Shown here in pieces: positions 1 through 9,201 of a DNA stretch of 64,000 nucleotides. The stretch is from Polynucleobacter sp. UK-Mo-2m-Kol15. GTDB lineage: Bacteria > Pseudomonadota > Gammaproteobacteria > Burkholderiales > Burkholderiaceae. Made by a program: the position numbers and the translations under genes. Position 1 is the stretch's first letter, and every line of letters starts with the position of its first letter. Under the pieces are notes generated by a model. That model was not told where the DNA came from and ran no database searches. It worked only from the letters and a program-made list of their open reading frames with translations. The DNA is taken from assembly GCF_018881505.1 (NCBI RefSeq), contig NZ_JACVQC010000001.1, positions 372,001 to 436,000 on the forward strand, read 5' to 3'.

Positions 1-154
1 GGACGTAATGGTTATCCATCACATCAAAGTGAATCCAGTCTGCACCCGCTAAGAGAACATCTTGAACTTCTTTGCCTAGGCAGGCAAAGTCAGCCGACAA
101 AATGGAGGGGGCGATGACAAATTGGCTATTTGAGTGTGATTTCTGGCTATCCAT
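1..154 (-). CDS. rpe: Ribulose-phosphate 3-epimerase (partial, N-terminal part only)
   Basis: The reverse strand from the ATG at 154 encodes about 51 residues that run off the left edge. The segment [16 protein letters not shown] followed by a [13 protein letters not shown] stretch is the conserved N-terminus of ribulose-5-phosphate 3-epimerase, a TIM-barrel enzyme of the pentose phosphate and Calvin pathways. The HFDVMDN segment carries family metal and substrate residues. It is divergent from apaG with only 50 bp between the two starts. The identity is recognised from family knowledge; the rest of the gene is outside the window. Confidence 0.9.
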   Translation of the reverse strand, partial: MDSQKSHSNSQFVIAPSILSADFACLGKEVQDVLLAGADWIHFDVMDNHYV

Positions 155-204
155 CCCTAGATTCTAGCTTGCAGTTGGCCTTAGGATAGAGCAGAATTCG
201 GGGG

Positions 205-579
205 ATGAATCCTCATGAAATTAGCATTACTGTCAAAACCCAGTATTTGCCCGACCAGTCTGACCCCGATAACCGCCAGTTTGCGTTTGCCTATACCGTC
301 ACCATTCGAAATACCGGTACGGCCAGCATTCAGCTCATTGCCCGCCATTGGTTCATTACCGACGGTGACAATGATGTCCAGGAAGTACGTGGTTTGGGGG
401 TTGTAGGCCAACAACCCCTGTTAAGGGCGGGCGAGCAATTTGAGTACACCAGCTGGGCTACCTTGCCGACCCCAGCGGGAACGATGCGTGGGGAGTATTT
501 CTGTGTGACCGAGGAGGCCCAGCTTTTCCAAGCCCCAATCCCAGAATTTGCCTTGGTAATGCCAAGAACCCTGCACTAG
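205..579 (+). CDS. apaG: ApaG (Co2+/Mg2+ efflux-associated) protein
   Basis: A 124-residue protein, the usual ApaG length, made almost entirely of one ApaG/DUF525 immunoglobulin-like beta domain. Signature stretches are RHW at 47-49, VRGLGVVGQQPLLRAGE at 61-77 and MRGEYFC at 94-100. ApaG family members are small cytosolic proteins whose biochemical role is unsettled; the E. coli name comes from the apaH operon and a link to Co2+ resistance. Here it lies between divergent rpe and mltA rather than next to apaH or ksgA. A GGGG run immediately precedes the ATG and there is no better-spaced Shine-Dalgarno. Confidence 0.95.
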   Translation: MNPHEISITVKTQYLPDQSDPDNRQFAFAYTVTIRNTGTASIQLIARHWFITDGDNDVQEVRGLGVVGQQPLLRAGEQFEYTSWATLPTPAGTMRGEYFCVTEEAQLFQAPIPEFALVMPRTLH

Positions 580-584
580 GTTCT
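565..584 (+). terminator. Weak inverted repeat at the apaG stop
   Basis: AGAACC (565-570) and GGTTCT (579-584) form a 6-bp stem across the apaG stop codon. A T6 run follows only about a dozen bases later, so this is at best a weak intrinsic terminator. Confidence 0.25.
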
Positions 585-591
585 CAAAGGG

Positions 592-705
592 CTATTTTTT
601 ACCCTTACCAGTCCAAAGGACAATAAACAGTAGGAGTGCTAAAGCAATGCCTCCCTCGACGACAAATAGGATCATGGGGTATTCATCGAGTAAATTGGCA
701 ATCAT
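592..705 (-). CDS. Possible 37-residue single-pass membrane microprotein
   Basis: The reverse strand from the ATG at 705 encodes 37 residues: a short polar start ([10 protein letters not shown]), one strongly hydrophobic span of about 20 residues, and a WTGKGKK end that would stay in the cytoplasm by the positive-inside rule. It converges with apaG and is antisense to the extreme 5' end of mltA. Its ATG overlaps the alternative mltA ATG at 704 within a CATG. The same frame is open back to 816, but that upstream part reads as antisense of the MltA signal sequence. No strong Shine-Dalgarno is visible. I do not recognise a named family, so this is a candidate only. Confidence 0.3.
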   Translation of the reverse strand: MIANLLDEYPMILFVVEGGIALALLLFIVLWTGKGKK

Positions 706-1858
706 GATTTCTATATCCACATTAATAAGTCGCGAGAATTTTTCACGAATTCTTCTTCGCAGTGTATTCGCTATTGGCATTACCAGCATATTGGCTGCTT
801 GCTCCACTCCTTCCACTAAGGGGCCTAGTTACCGCTCCAGCGGTTCTGCTCCATCTTCCTACAGCTCTTCGATTGCAGGCTTTCGATTAGTCTCATGGCA
901 GGATTTACCTGGCTGGCAAGAGGATGATTTAACGCAGGCTTGGTCTGCTTGGCTTAAGAGTTGTGAAGCCTTGCGAAAGCGCAATGGTGAGATTAACTGG
1001 CGCCAGGTGTGCTTCCAGGCTTCAGAGATTTCAGCCCGCGATAAGCAAGCGATTCGCCAGTATTTTGAGGGGAACTTTCAGGCATATGAAGTGCGCAATA
1101 GTGCTACTGGTAAAGAATCTGGACTGATTACAGGCTACTACGAGCCGGTGATGGCTGGCTCCCAGACCCGCACTGCAACCTATTCCGTGCCCTTATATGG
1201 CCTACCTAGAGCCTGGAAGGTCACTAAACCCAGCCCTGCGCCAACCCGAGCAGAGCTTATGAGCTCTGGGGTGCTGCGCGGTTCAGAAATTGCCTGGGTG
1301 CAAGATCCTGTGGCTGCTGCCTTCATGCAAATTCAAGGTTCTGGAAAAATTCGTTTAGAAGATGGGCGCGTATTGAGACTTGGCTATGCTGGTACCAATG
1401 ACCAACCCTTTAAGTCTTTTGCGCAGTGGCTGCTTGATCGCAAGGAAATTACCCGTGGCGAAGCCACAATGCAAGGTATTTCTGCATGGGCCAAGCGTAA
1501 TCCAGGGCGTGTAGAAGAGATGCTCAATGCCAATCCACGCTTTGTATTCTTCAAAGAGTTACCGGGCAATGTCAGTGCTGATTTGGGACCTATTGGCGCT
1601 TTAGGAGTACCTTTGACAACTGAGCGCAGCATTGCAATTGATCTGAAAGCAATGCCTTTAGGCGCCCCGGTATTTTTAAGTACAACCAAACCCTTGAGCA
1701 GCCAAATCTTACAAAAATTGGTGATGGCTCAAGATACGGGTAAGGCCATTGTCGGTGGTGTGCGAGCAGATTACTATTGGGGATCAGGGGATTCTGCAGG
1801 TGAATTGGCGGGACGCATGAAGCAGGATGGCAAGATGTGGTTATTACTGCCGCGCTGA
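647..1858 (+). CDS. mltA: Membrane-bound lytic murein transglycosylase A
   Basis: MltA cleaves the MurNAc-GlcNAc bond of peptidoglycan with formation of 1,6-anhydroMurNAc and is an outer-membrane lipoprotein. A hydrophobic signal ending in SILAAC gives a lipobox with the lipidated Cys at residue 52 from this start. The MltA domain follows, with [13 protein letters not shown] and [21 protein letters not shown], and the 3D domain carries the catalytic-type Asp in [12 protein letters not shown] near the C-terminus. Two starts are possible: ATG 647 has an AGGAG at 632-636 but gives a long pre-signal segment; ATG 704 gives a more normal 33-residue signal peptide but a poor ribosome site. The choice also affects whether the antisense microprotein at 592-705 overlaps it. 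Confidence 0.93.
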   Translation: MPPSTTNRIMGYSSSKLAIMISISTLISRENFSRILLRSVFAIGITSILAACSTPSTKGPSYRSSGSAPSSYSSSIAGFRLVSWQDLPGWQEDDLTQAWSAWLKSCEALRKRNGEINWRQVCFQASEISARDKQAIRQYFEGNFQAYEVRNSATGKESGLITGYYEPVMAGSQTRTATYSVPLYGLPRAWKVTKPSPAPTRAELMSSGVLRGSEIAWVQDPVAAAFMQIQGSGKIRLEDGRVLRLGYAGTNDQPFKSFAQWLLDRKEITRGEATMQGISAWAKRNPGRVEEMLNANPRFVFFKELPGNVSADLGPIGALGVPLTTERSIAIDLKAMPLGAPVFLSTTKPLSSQILQKLVMAQDTGKAIVGGVRADYYWGSGDSAGELAGRMKQDGKMWLLLPR

Positions 1859-1884
1859 ACGAATATATTTTTGGAAAGAGATCG

Positions 1885-2661
1885 ATGACCTACAACACCA
1901 TATTGACTGAAGTGGATGGCAAAGTTGCCGTTATTACCCTCAATCGCCCTCAAGTATTAAATGCCCTGAATGATGAGTTAATGGATGAGCTGGGTGCAGC
2001 ACTCTTAGGTTTTGATGCTGACGACAATATTGGCTGCATTATCGTCACCGGTAGTGAAAAGGCCTTTGCGGCAGGTGCAGACATTGCCACTATGGCGAAG
2101 TATGGCTTCGCCGATGTCTACCGGGGTGACTTTATCTCGCGTAATTGGGAGGAGATTAAAAAAGTGCGCAAGCCAGTGATTGCTGCAGTTTCAGGCTATG
2201 CGCTTGGCGGTGGTTGCGAGTTAGCGATGATGTGCGACACCATCATGGCAGCTGACAGCGCTAAGTTTGCACAGCCAGAAGTGAAGTTAGGAATTATTCC
2301 TGGTGCTGGTGGCACGCAACGTTTGCCGCGTGCAGTTTCGAAAGCAAAGGCAATGGACTTAGCGCTAACCGGTCGGATGATGGATGCGACTGAAGCAGAG
2401 CGCTCCGGTTTAGTTTCCAGAATTTTTCCACAAGCAGATTTACTTAAAGAAGTAAAAGTGATTGCTAAAACGATTGCTGACATGCCACTACTGACTGCAA
2501 TGATGGTGAAGGAAGCAATTAATGCTGCTTATGAAACTACGCTCTCAGAAGGTATTCATTTCGAACGTCGTTTATTCCATGCTTGCTTTGCGACCAACGA
2601 TCAAAAAGAAGGTATGGCAGCTTTTATGGAAAAGCGCCCAGCTCAATTTACGAACTCATAA
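1885..2661 (+). CDS. Enoyl-CoA hydratase (crotonase family)
   Basis: A 258-residue crotonase-fold enzyme that hydrates trans-2-enoyl-CoA in fatty-acid beta-oxidation. Visible residues are the oxyanion-hole segments around FAAGADI (61-67) and ALGGG (106-110), and the two catalytic glutamates E112 (GGGCE) and E132 ([15 protein letters not shown]). Both glutamates mark a true hydratase, not an isomerase-only member. The ATG at 1885 is preceded by a GGAAAGAGAT ribosome site. An in-frame start at 1837 would add a tail overlapping mltA and is rejected. The gene sits 26 bp after mltA and converges with the amidohydrolase. Exact chain-length preference cannot be read from sequence. Confidence 0.93.
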   Translation: MTYNTILTEVDGKVAVITLNRPQVLNALNDELMDELGAALLGFDADDNIGCIIVTGSEKAFAAGADIATMAKYGFADVYRGDFISRNWEEIKKVRKPVIAAVSGYALGGGCELAMMCDTIMAADSAKFAQPEVKLGIIPGAGGTQRLPRAVSKAKAMDLALTGRMMDATEAERSGLVSRIFPQADLLKEVKVIAKTIADMPLLTAMMVKEAINAAYETTLSEGIHFERRLFHACFATNDQKEGMAAFMEKRPAQFTNS

Positions 2662-2681
2662 AACCGTAGCACTCAAAGCAA

Positions 2682-3875
2682 TTATTTTTCTAAGTAGCGC
2701 TGAGCTAGTTTGACCCAATAGCTCACACCAACAGGAATTAATGCGTCATTGAAGTCATAGGAAGGGTTATGAAGGTGGCATGGGCCCATGCCATGACCTA
2801 ATGCGCGGTGGTCACCGTCACCATTGCCCAGAAACACATAGCACCCAGGCTTCTCTAGTAGCATAAATGCAAAGTCTTCCGCACCCATCGTTGGATCGAT
2901 AGAGGTATTAACGTTTTGCGCCCCGACTAACTCACCCATTACCTGGCTTGCAAATTCCACTTCTTTGGCATGATTGATCAGTGGCGGATAGTTACGGGTA
3001 AAACTCACTTCAGCTTGACAATCAAATGCACTCGAGACGTTGTGTGAGATTTCTCGCAAACGTTGCTCAATTAAATCCAGTACTTCTATCGTGAATGTGC
3101 GAACGGTTCCGCCGATAAATGCACTATCCGGAATAACGTTACTCGTCTCACCCGCATGGAACTGGGTGACAGATAGTACCGCCGCATCCACCGGTCGCTT
3201 ATTACGGGTAATGATGCTTTGTAGTGCTAGGACAACTTGAGCACCTGTTAGAACGGGGTCAGCACTGTTATGTGGCAAAGCTGCATGCCCACCTTTACCT
3301 CGGATAGTGATTTCAAAAGTATTGCTGGAAGCCATCATCGGGCCAGATGTCACGCCAAAATGACCTTCGGCAAGACCTGGCCAATTATGCAGACCAAAAA
3401 CAGCATCGCAAGGAAATTGCTTAAACAGCCCATCGTTAATCATTTCTTGCGCCCCAGCACCACCCTCTTCAGCCGGCTGGAAAATAAAGATAACTGAACC
3501 TTTAAAGTCGCGATGATTGGAAAGGTATTGAGCAGCACCTAAGAGCATTGCTGTATGGCCATCGTGGCCGCAGGCATGCATCTTTCCTGGGTTCTTCGAA
3601 GCGTGTTCAAAGGTATTGTGTTCTTGTAGTGGTAGGGCATCCATATCAGCACGAAGGCCGACCATCTTACCGGGACCCAGTTCCCCATCAAGCTTGCCGA
3701 CTACGCCAGTTTTACCCATTCCGCGATATACGGAAACCCCCCAGCTTGAAAGTGCTTCAGCCACGAGATCGGAGGTGTGGTTTTCTTCAAACCGCAATTC
3801 TGGATGCGCATGAATATTGCGGCGGATCTCTTGAATAACTGATGCGGAGTCGATGATTTCTGGAAGTAATCGCAT
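2682..3875 (-). CDS. M20D family amidohydrolase (hippurate / N-acyl-amino-acid hydrolase type)
   Basis: A 397-residue zinc or manganese peptidase-like enzyme that hydrolyses N-acyl amino acids; members are annotated as hippurate hydrolase or IAA-amino-acid hydrolase. The M20 motifs are GLRADMDALPLQE (73-85), MHACGHDGHTAM (99-110) with metal ligands C102 and H104, QPAEEGGAGAQEM with the catalytic Glu pair near 136-137, H163 in GLHNWPG, and a late H in CHLHNPSYDFND. A dimerisation lid domain lies between. It has no signal peptide, so it acts in the cytosol. It ends 20 bp from convergent bioD. The substrate is not decidable here. Confidence 0.9.
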   Translation of the reverse strand: MRLLPEIIDSASVIQEIRRNIHAHPELRFEENHTSDLVAEALSSWGVSVYRGMGKTGVVGKLDGELGPGKMVGLRADMDALPLQEHNTFEHASKNPGKMHACGHDGHTAMLLGAAQYLSNHRDFKGSVIFIFQPAEEGGAGAQEMINDGLFKQFPCDAVFGLHNWPGLAEGHFGVTSGPMMASSNTFEITIRGKGGHAALPHNSADPVLTGAQVVLALQSIITRNKRPVDAAVLSVTQFHAGETSNVIPDSAFIGGTVRTFTIEVLDLIEQRLREISHNVSSAFDCQAEVSFTRNYPPLINHAKEVEFASQVMGELVGAQNVNTSIDPTMGAEDFAFMLLEKPGCYVFLGNGDGDHRALGHGMGPCHLHNPSYDFNDALIPVGVSYWVKLAQRYLEK

Positions 3876-3894
3876 AACTTCATCTTATCTGAAT

Positions 3895-4617
3895 TTACTC
3901 TGGCAGTTTTATATGCCCCGCAACAAATCTTAAGGCCTCGATGGAGTAGGGGGTATTTTCTGATTTTTGAAGCTGCAATGGAAGTGCGGGGATGACGCCC
4001 AAGAATGGCGCAAAAATTCGATCTTTTAAGGTTTGAATATTTTCCCTCAGAAAGGGCATTTCATCTGAAAGTGTATTGGCCACCCAACCGGCAATAGTTA
4101 ATTGTCGTGACTGGATTGCTTCGCAGGTGAGTAGGGCATGATTAATGCATCCCAAGCGCATACCCACTACGAGAATCACTGGTAAATCCATAGCCTGGGC
4201 TACATCTCCCAAATCCTCCTGTTCGTTCAGGGGGACTAAAAATCCGCCCGCACCTTCCACCACCACTGAATCAAACTCTGAGGCCAACACATTGAATTCA
4301 TCCAGGATGATGGTGGCATCAAGATGAATACCATTGCTCTGGGCGGCGAGATGTGGTGCCGCCGCTTCATCTAAAACAAAGGAACAGAGACTGTGCTCAT
4401 GAGAATTTAATCCTGAAGCAATACGCAATGTCTCTAAGTCTTCATTGAGTTTTTGGCCGCTAGCATCAACATAGGTGCCAGCAACCACGGGTTTGAAGCC
4501 TATTGTACAAATCCCAACTTCTCTCAGTTTAAGAATGAGTGCGCCGCTGACTAAAGTTTTGCCAACTTCAGTATCAGTGCCTGTAACAAAAAAACCGGTA
4601 GCTGTATCCACTGTCAT
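3895..4617 (-). CDS. bioD: Dethiobiotin synthetase
   Basis: BioD closes the ureido ring of dethiobiotin from 7,8-diaminopelargonate, CO2 and ATP, the penultimate biotin step. The 240-residue protein has the P-loop GTDTEVGKT at 13-21, the GFKPV substrate-Lys segment near 39-43, and a VVEGAGGFLVPL loop in the middle, all diagnostic of the family. Its ATG overlaps the bioF stop by 4 bp (ATGA), so it is translationally coupled as the last gene of bioA-bioF-bioD. The length is normal for the family. Confidence 0.96.
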   Translation of the reverse strand: MTVDTATGFFVTGTDTEVGKTLVSGALILKLREVGICTIGFKPVVAGTYVDASGQKLNEDLETLRIASGLNSHEHSLCSFVLDEAAAPHLAAQSNGIHLDATIILDEFNVLASEFDSVVVEGAGGFLVPLNEQEDLGDVAQAMDLPVILVVGMRLGCINHALLTCEAIQSRQLTIAGWVANTLSDEMPFLRENIQTLKDRIFAPFLGVIPALPLQLQKSENTPYSIEALRFVAGHIKLPE

Positions 4618-5843
4618 GAATTGTTTTTTATTTCTTGCTCAATTACCTGCAATGTTTTGATCAGCTCGCGTAAGTCATCAACACGATGGTTTGCAGAAAA
4701 AGTGATGCGTAGACGAGAGCTTCCAACGGGAACGGTAGGTGGGCGTATTGCGGGAATCCAATAGCCCGCATCATCTAACAACTTGGCTGCCGCTAAGGCG
4801 TTTGCATTGCTACCGAGAATCACTGGCTGAATCGGTGTTAATGAGGAAACTTTACCCCAGCTTGAGAACGTCATCTCTTCATTCCAAACCTGGATTAGTT
4901 GGTTGAGTTGTTTGCGACGTGCAATACCTTCATTTCCTTCGATAAGGTCAAGACTTTTAAGAAGGGTGTGCGCAATGGCTGGAGGCGTTGCCGTACTGTA
5001 AATATAGGGGCGCCCTTTTTGAATGAGCCACTCAATGAAGGGTGCTGCTGCACAAATAAATGCACCGCTCACGCCAGCTGCTTTACCAAGCGTACCTACA
5101 TAAATAACTCTTTCGGAGTGCACATCTGTCTGCTCCAATATGCCATGGCCATGTTCACCGAGAACACCAAATCCGTGGGCGTCATCCACCATTAGAAGTG
5201 CATCATATTGTTCAGCAATACGTAGTAGCTTCTCTACGGGTGCGATATCTCCATCCATACTGAAGACTCCATCGACCACAATCAATTTGAGTAGGTGAGT
5301 ATCTTGTTTAAGTGCCTCCTCTAGCGAATCAAGATTTTGGTGGTCAAACAAACTTACTTTAGCTTTAGTTTGTGCGCTTGCTAGACGCACACCATCAATC
5401 AAAGAGGCGTGATTGAGTTTGGCTGAATAAATGCTGACTTCACCCTGCTGAGCAAGTCTAGCAAGTCCCGTAATGGCATTCATATTGGCGAGATAACCGG
5501 TGCTAAAGAACAGCGCTCTTGCATTTGGAATATGCTTGCTTTCGCATGCCGCCAGTTTTTTTTCTAGGAGGTCATGGGCAATGCTGTGACCGCTAATCAA
5601 GTGCGATGCACCACTACCAACACCATATAGCTTTGCGCCTTCCGCAAGTGCAGTAACTAATTCAGGGTGGTTGGCTAACCCTAAATAGTCATTACTACAA
5701 AACGCCTTCAACTCTCGCTGATTAACGCGGGCCTTGGTATCACAAGGGGACTCAGTGGTGCGCAGCTGACGTCTCAGTAGCTGCTCATCGAGGTCAGCAA
5801 TCTGATGTTCAGCCATATCGAGAGCTTGAAATTTTGAACTCAT
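4614..5843 (-). CDS. bioF: 8-amino-7-oxononanoate synthase
   Basis: BioF is a PLP-dependent alpha-oxoamine synthase that joins pimeloyl-ACP/CoA and L-alanine to form KAPA, the first dedicated biotin-ring step. In the 409-residue protein I see NDYLGLANHP (51-60), the GSGASHLISGH loop (77-87), the DDAHGFG PLP-binding motif (220-226) and the Schiff-base Lys K254 in VGTLGKA. It overlaps bioA by 4 bp upstream and bioD by 4 bp downstream, which marks one leftward operon. Confidence 0.96.
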   Translation of the reverse strand: MSSKFQALDMAEHQIADLDEQLLRRQLRTTESPCDTKARVNQRELKAFCSNDYLGLANHPELVTALAEGAKLYGVGSGASHLISGHSIAHDLLEKKLAACESKHIPNARALFFSTGYLANMNAITGLARLAQQGEVSIYSAKLNHASLIDGVRLASAQTKAKVSLFDHQNLDSLEEALKQDTHLLKLIVVDGVFSMDGDIAPVEKLLRIAEQYDALLMVDDAHGFGVLGEHGHGILEQTDVHSERVIYVGTLGKAAGVSGAFICAAAPFIEWLIQKGRPYIYSTATPPAIAHTLLKSLDLIEGNEGIARRKQLNQLIQVWNEEMTFSSWGKVSSLTPIQPVILGSNANALAAAKLLDDAGYWIPAIRPPTVPVGSSRLRITFSANHRVDDLRELIKTLQVIEQEIKNNS

Positions 5844-7186
5844 GCTAGTACCTGATTGAGGGCGCGTTGTACGGCAGCACCCATTTTCATAGTTTCTTCA
5901 GTAGAGAGAATGTATGGCGGCATGACATAGACTGTATTGCCAATCGGCCTGATGAGAATGCCTTCCACCATGCTTTTTGAAAACATCTCGCGTGAAAAGG
6001 TAGTCGAATTTTTGAGCGCAGTAGGTTTGACATCAAAAGCCAAAATCATGCCCTGCTGACGCCAATGTTCGATACGAGAATCTACTTTTGCCCATGCAAA
6101 TGCACTACCAAGATCTTTGCTACGCTCAAGATTTTTTTCAAGAACAGATTCAGTTTCAAAAATTGCTAAACAGGCTAGGGCTGCGGCGCATGCCAATGGA
6201 TTGCCGGTGTAGGAATGTGAGTGTAAGAAACCTTGCTGCATTTGATCGCCATAAAAAGTGCGATAAATTTTGTCAGTTGTCATAGAGAGAGATAGTGGAA
6301 GATAACCACCACTAATCCCTTTGGACAGCGTTAAGAAGTCTGGCCAAATTCCAGCATGCTCACAAGCAAAAAACTTTCCTGATCGACCACAGCCTACTGC
6401 GATTTCATCGGCGATTAGATGAATGTTGTAACGATCACAGAGCGATCTTACAAGGCGTAAATATTTAGGAGAGTACATTGCCATTTGTCCAGCGCATTGA
6501 ACGAGTGGTTCAACAATGATTGCGGCGATATTGTGATGCTCTATCTTCAGTAACTCTTCTAATTTTTCTGCTGCCTGCATAGCGACATCGTCAGAGCTTT
6601 CACCAGGCTGTGCTTTTCGTGCATCAGGTGAAGGCACGGTAAAAACATCTTGCAATAGCGATCCATATGCTGCGCGAAAGATCGCAACATCAGTGACGGC
6701 TAGCGCGCCTAAAGTTTCACCGTGGTAACCATTTTCTAGGCAAACAAATTTTTTCTTTTGTGGCTGATTATTTATATGCCAAAAGTGGTGACTCATCTTT
6801 AAAGCAATCTCTACCGCAGATGCGCCATCAGATGCAAAAAAAACGTGACCCAAATGGCCTTGAGTCAGAGCGGATAGCTTCTCCGATAGATCCACAACAG
6901 GTGGATGGGTAAATCCGGCGAGCATCACATGCTCAATTTGCTCTAGCTGATTGTTAATTGCTTGGTTGATACGCGGATTGGAGTGTCCAAAAAGATTAGT
7001 CCACCAAGAGCTGATGCAATCGAGAAGGGCATTACCCCTGTCATCAAACAGCCAAGCACCCTTACCTTTAGTAATGGCAATTAATGGCAATGACTCATGA
7101 TGTTTCATCTGAGTACAGGGATGCCAAACGGCATCCAGGCTGCGATCAACCAGGGAGGTTTGATTTGGATCAGAAATAAGCTTCAT
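5840..7186 (-). CDS. bioA: Adenosylmethionine-8-amino-7-oxononanoate aminotransferase
   Basis: BioA transaminates KAPA to 7,8-diaminopelargonate with S-adenosylmethionine as amino donor, using PLP. The 448-residue protein carries WHPCTQMKHHE near the N-terminus (21-31), the GYHGETLGALAV loop (153-164), the D260-E261 pair in LIADEIAVGCGRSG, and the PLP Lys K289 in TLSKGISGG. It is the first gene of the leftward bioAFD operon and is divergent from bioB across 89 bp. I could not find a BirA-type operator in that gap. The length and motifs are typical. Confidence 0.96.
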   Translation of the reverse strand: MKLISDPNQTSLVDRSLDAVWHPCTQMKHHESLPLIAITKGKGAWLFDDRGNALLDCISSWWTNLFGHSNPRINQAINNQLEQIEHVMLAGFTHPPVVDLSEKLSALTQGHLGHVFFASDGASAVEIALKMSHHFWHINNQPQKKKFVCLENGYHGETLGALAVTDVAIFRAAYGSLLQDVFTVPSPDARKAQPGESSDDVAMQAAEKLEELLKIEHHNIAAIIVEPLVQCAGQMAMYSPKYLRLVRSLCDRYNIHLIADEIAVGCGRSGKFFACEHAGIWPDFLTLSKGISGGYLPLSLSMTTDKIYRTFYGDQMQQGFLHSHSYTGNPLACAAALACLAIFETESVLEKNLERSKDLGSAFAWAKVDSRIEHWRQQGMILAFDVKPTALKNSTTFSREMFSKSMVEGILIRPIGNTVYVMPPYILSTEETMKMGAAVQRALNQVLA

Positions 7187-7275
7187 CTTTGGTATTTGAC
7201 CACTAGTTTTTCCTAATTTAGGCTTGTATCTGTTATGTTTATGCCTTGAATTGATCTATTTTCTGGAATTCGACC

Positions 7276-8313
7276 ATGCAGGCTACCCAAACTATTGAAA
7301 AACCCCTTACCCAAGTCAAGTCTCAAAAAGATTTGCATAAAGAGGTTGATGCATCTGCGGCTTGGTCGGTTTCCCAAATTGAAGCCCTATTTGCCCTCCC
7401 ATTTAATGAATTAATGTTTAAGGCGCAAGAGACTCATCGTGCTAACTTTCCTGATGGTGATGTGGAATTAGCCACGCTTTTGTCAATCAAGACGGGTGGT
7501 TGCCCTGAGGATTGCAGTTATTGTCCCCAGGCTGCTCGCTACGACACTGATGTAAAGGCTAATAAGTTGATGGATCTGGATGAGGTGCTTGAGGCTGCTA
7601 GAGCTGCCAAAGCGGCTGGCTCGAACCGTTTCTGTATGGGTGCAGCTTGGCGCGAGCCCAAAGATCGCGATATTGAAAAAGTGACAGCCATGATTAAGGG
7701 TGTGAAGGCTTTAGGCCTCGAAACCTGTGCCACTTTGGGGATGCTGGAGGCTAATCAGGCTCTAGCCCTTCAGGAGGCAGGCTTAGATTTCTACAATCAC
7801 AACTTGGACACTAGCGAGGACTTCTATAGCTCGGTTATCTCTACCCGAGGCTATCAAGACCGTTTAGACACTATTTCTAATGTGCGTGCTGCAGGCATGT
7901 CAGTTTGTTGTGGCGGTATCGTAGGTATGGGCGAGTCCCGAGAGCAACGTGCAGCCTTCTTGGCGCGTTTGGCAAATTTAAGCCCCTATCCAGAGTCGGT
8001 GCCCATCAACCATTTGGTTCCTGTAGCGGGTACCCCATTGGAAGATCAAAAGCCATTGGATCCACTGGAATTTGTCCGAACTATAGCAGTAGCGCGCATC
8101 ACAATGCCGAGTGCACGAGTGCGCTTGTCAGCTGGCCGTCAAGAGCTTGGAAGAGCCGTGCAGGCTATGTGCTTCCAGGCTGGAGCTAACTCCATTTTCT
8201 ATGGTGAGCAACTACTCACTACCGGTAATCCCGAGGCAGAACAAGACCGGCAATTATTGGCTGAGCTTGGTTTAAAGACTAAGCAAAGCTGCAAAGCAGA
8301 GGTTTTAGTCTAG
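7276..8313 (+). CDS. bioB: Biotin synthase (radical SAM)
   Basis: BioB inserts sulfur into dethiobiotin using a radical-SAM [4Fe-4S] cluster and a sacrificial second cluster. The radical-SAM cysteines C76, C80 and C83 lie in [12 protein letters not shown]; further conserved Cys residues occur in CATLGMLE and [10 protein letters not shown]. The 345-residue length is normal. It is divergent from bioAFD. The 89-bp intergenic region is AT-rich with a possible extended -10 (TG-T-TATGTT at 7231-7239) but no convincing -35 and no inverted repeat like the E. coli BirA site. Downstream coq7 follows by 14 bp. Confidence 0.97.
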   Translation: MQATQTIEKPLTQVKSQKDLHKEVDASAAWSVSQIEALFALPFNELMFKAQETHRANFPDGDVELATLLSIKTGGCPEDCSYCPQAARYDTDVKANKLMDLDEVLEAARAAKAAGSNRFCMGAAWREPKDRDIEKVTAMIKGVKALGLETCATLGMLEANQALALQEAGLDFYNHNLDTSEDFYSSVISTRGYQDRLDTISNVRAAGMSVCCGGIVGMGESREQRAAFLARLANLSPYPESVPINHLVPVAGTPLEDQKPLDPLEFVRTIAVARITMPSARVRLSAGRQELGRAVQAMCFQAGANSIFYGEQLLTTGNPEAEQDRQLLAELGLKTKQSCKAEVLV

Positions 8314-8327
8314 TTTTTAAGCCCTCC

Positions 8328-8957
8328 ATGTCGCTAATAGATCGAGTCATTTCTGAGTTTGATACAGCCTTGCGCTCGGTAGTCGGGGGCGCGCATGCCC
8401 ATCGTTCAATGCCTGGTTTAGATAAGCAATCTACCCCATCATTAGATGCTAAACAACGGGAGCATGCGGCTGGATTAATGCGCGTCAACCATGTGGGTGA
8501 AGTCTGTGCTCAAGCCCTCTACCAATCCCAAAAATTAGTAGCTCGTAATCCTGAAATTCGGCAGATGTTGGACCACTCTGGCCAAGAGGAAATGGATCAT
8601 TTGGCTTGGTGTGAAACACGCCTCCAAGAGCTGGGTTCACACGCAAGTTATCTGAACCCAATTTGGTATGCAGGATCCTTTGTAATCGGCTTGGCTGCTG
8701 GCTTGGCGGGTGATAAGTGGAGCTTAGGATTTGTCGCGGAAACAGAAAAGCAGGTTGAAAATCATCTCGAGAGTCATCTCCAAAAATTACCTATAGAAGA
8801 TGAGCGTTCTCGCGCAATTGTTGAGCAAATGCGTATTGACGAAATTGAGCATGGGCAGGCTGCAATTGTTGCGGGCGGCGAAGTCTTACCGGACTCGATT
8901 CAGAGGGTAATGCAGACGATGTCAAAAGTGATGACAGCAACGGCCTACAAAATCTAG
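8328..8957 (+). CDS. coq7: Ubiquinone biosynthesis hydroxylase, Coq7 type
   Basis: Coq7 is a di-iron monooxygenase that hydroxylates demethoxyubiquinol, the last ring hydroxylation of ubiquinone synthesis. The 209-residue protein shows the four-helix ferritin-like iron ligands: RVNHVGEVCAQ (E58), EEMDHLAWCE (E88 and H91), an ENHLESHLQ segment, and DEIEHGQAA near the C-terminus. Many betaproteobacteria carry this Coq7 instead of UbiF. It sits 14 bp after bioB and may be co-transcribed with it. An AT-rich spacer of 271 bp separates it from mraZ. Confidence 0.95.
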   Translation: MSLIDRVISEFDTALRSVVGGAHAHRSMPGLDKQSTPSLDAKQREHAAGLMRVNHVGEVCAQALYQSQKLVARNPEIRQMLDHSGQEEMDHLAWCETRLQELGSHASYLNPIWYAGSFVIGLAAGLAGDKWSLGFVAETEKQVENHLESHLQKLPIEDERSRAIVEQMRIDEIEHGQAAIVAGGEVLPDSIQRVMQTMSKVMTATAYKI

Positions 8958-8992
8958 TCCTAAATTAATTAATTGACCTATTTTGATTTGGG

Positions 8993-9014
8993 ATACTGTT
9001 TATTAAAACAGTAT
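8993..9014 (+). terminator. Hairpin downstream of coq7
   Basis: ATACTGTTT (8993-9001) and AAACAGTAT (9006-9014) form a perfect 9-bp stem with a 4-nt loop, 36 bp after the coq7 stop. A T-rich stretch (ATTTATATATT) follows rather than a clean U-run, so it could be a weak terminator or a protein site. Confidence 0.45.
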
Positions 9015-9123
9015 ATTTATATATTATTAGTTTAAATAGCTAAGACCTGTTCTTAAGTATATTTTCCAAGCCATTGTTTCAAGTAGCATTTTTATAGCCA
9101 CTATTTCATTAACACATGACGCT

Positions 9124-9174
9124 AAGTGTTTGTAATCACTAGGAAATTTCCTAAAAAATTACCCAAAAACACTT
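9124..9174. promoter_or_regulatory. Nested dyad symmetry upstream of the mraZ promoter
   Basis: The 14-bp perfect palindrome TAGGAAATTTCCTA (9140-9153) lies between AAGTGTTT (9124-9131) and its inverse AAACACTT (9167-9174). The two dyads share nearly the same centre and end at the -35 box of the dcw promoter. This looks like an operator, but I do not recognise the regulator. Confidence 0.4.
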
Positions 9175-9201
9175 GACCCTCTTATAACGATCCTCTAAAG
9201 T
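9173..9201 (+). promoter_or_regulatory. Predicted sigma-70 promoter of the dcw cluster
   Basis: TTGACC (9173-9178), a 17-bp spacer and TAAAGT (9196-9201) place a start site near 9208, about 20 bp before mraZ. The first MraZ box overlaps the last bases of the -10, which is a sensible position for autorepression. Confidence 0.55.

Noticed and set aside
1837..1884. Upstream start for the enoyl-CoA hydratase
   Set aside because: The extra 16 residues lie in the mltA coding region and do not resemble the family; ATG 1885 has its own ribosome site.
7187..7275. BirA operator between bioA and bioB
   Set aside because: I looked for the TTGTAAACC-type inverted repeat and a BioR-type palindrome; neither is present, so no operator is claimed.
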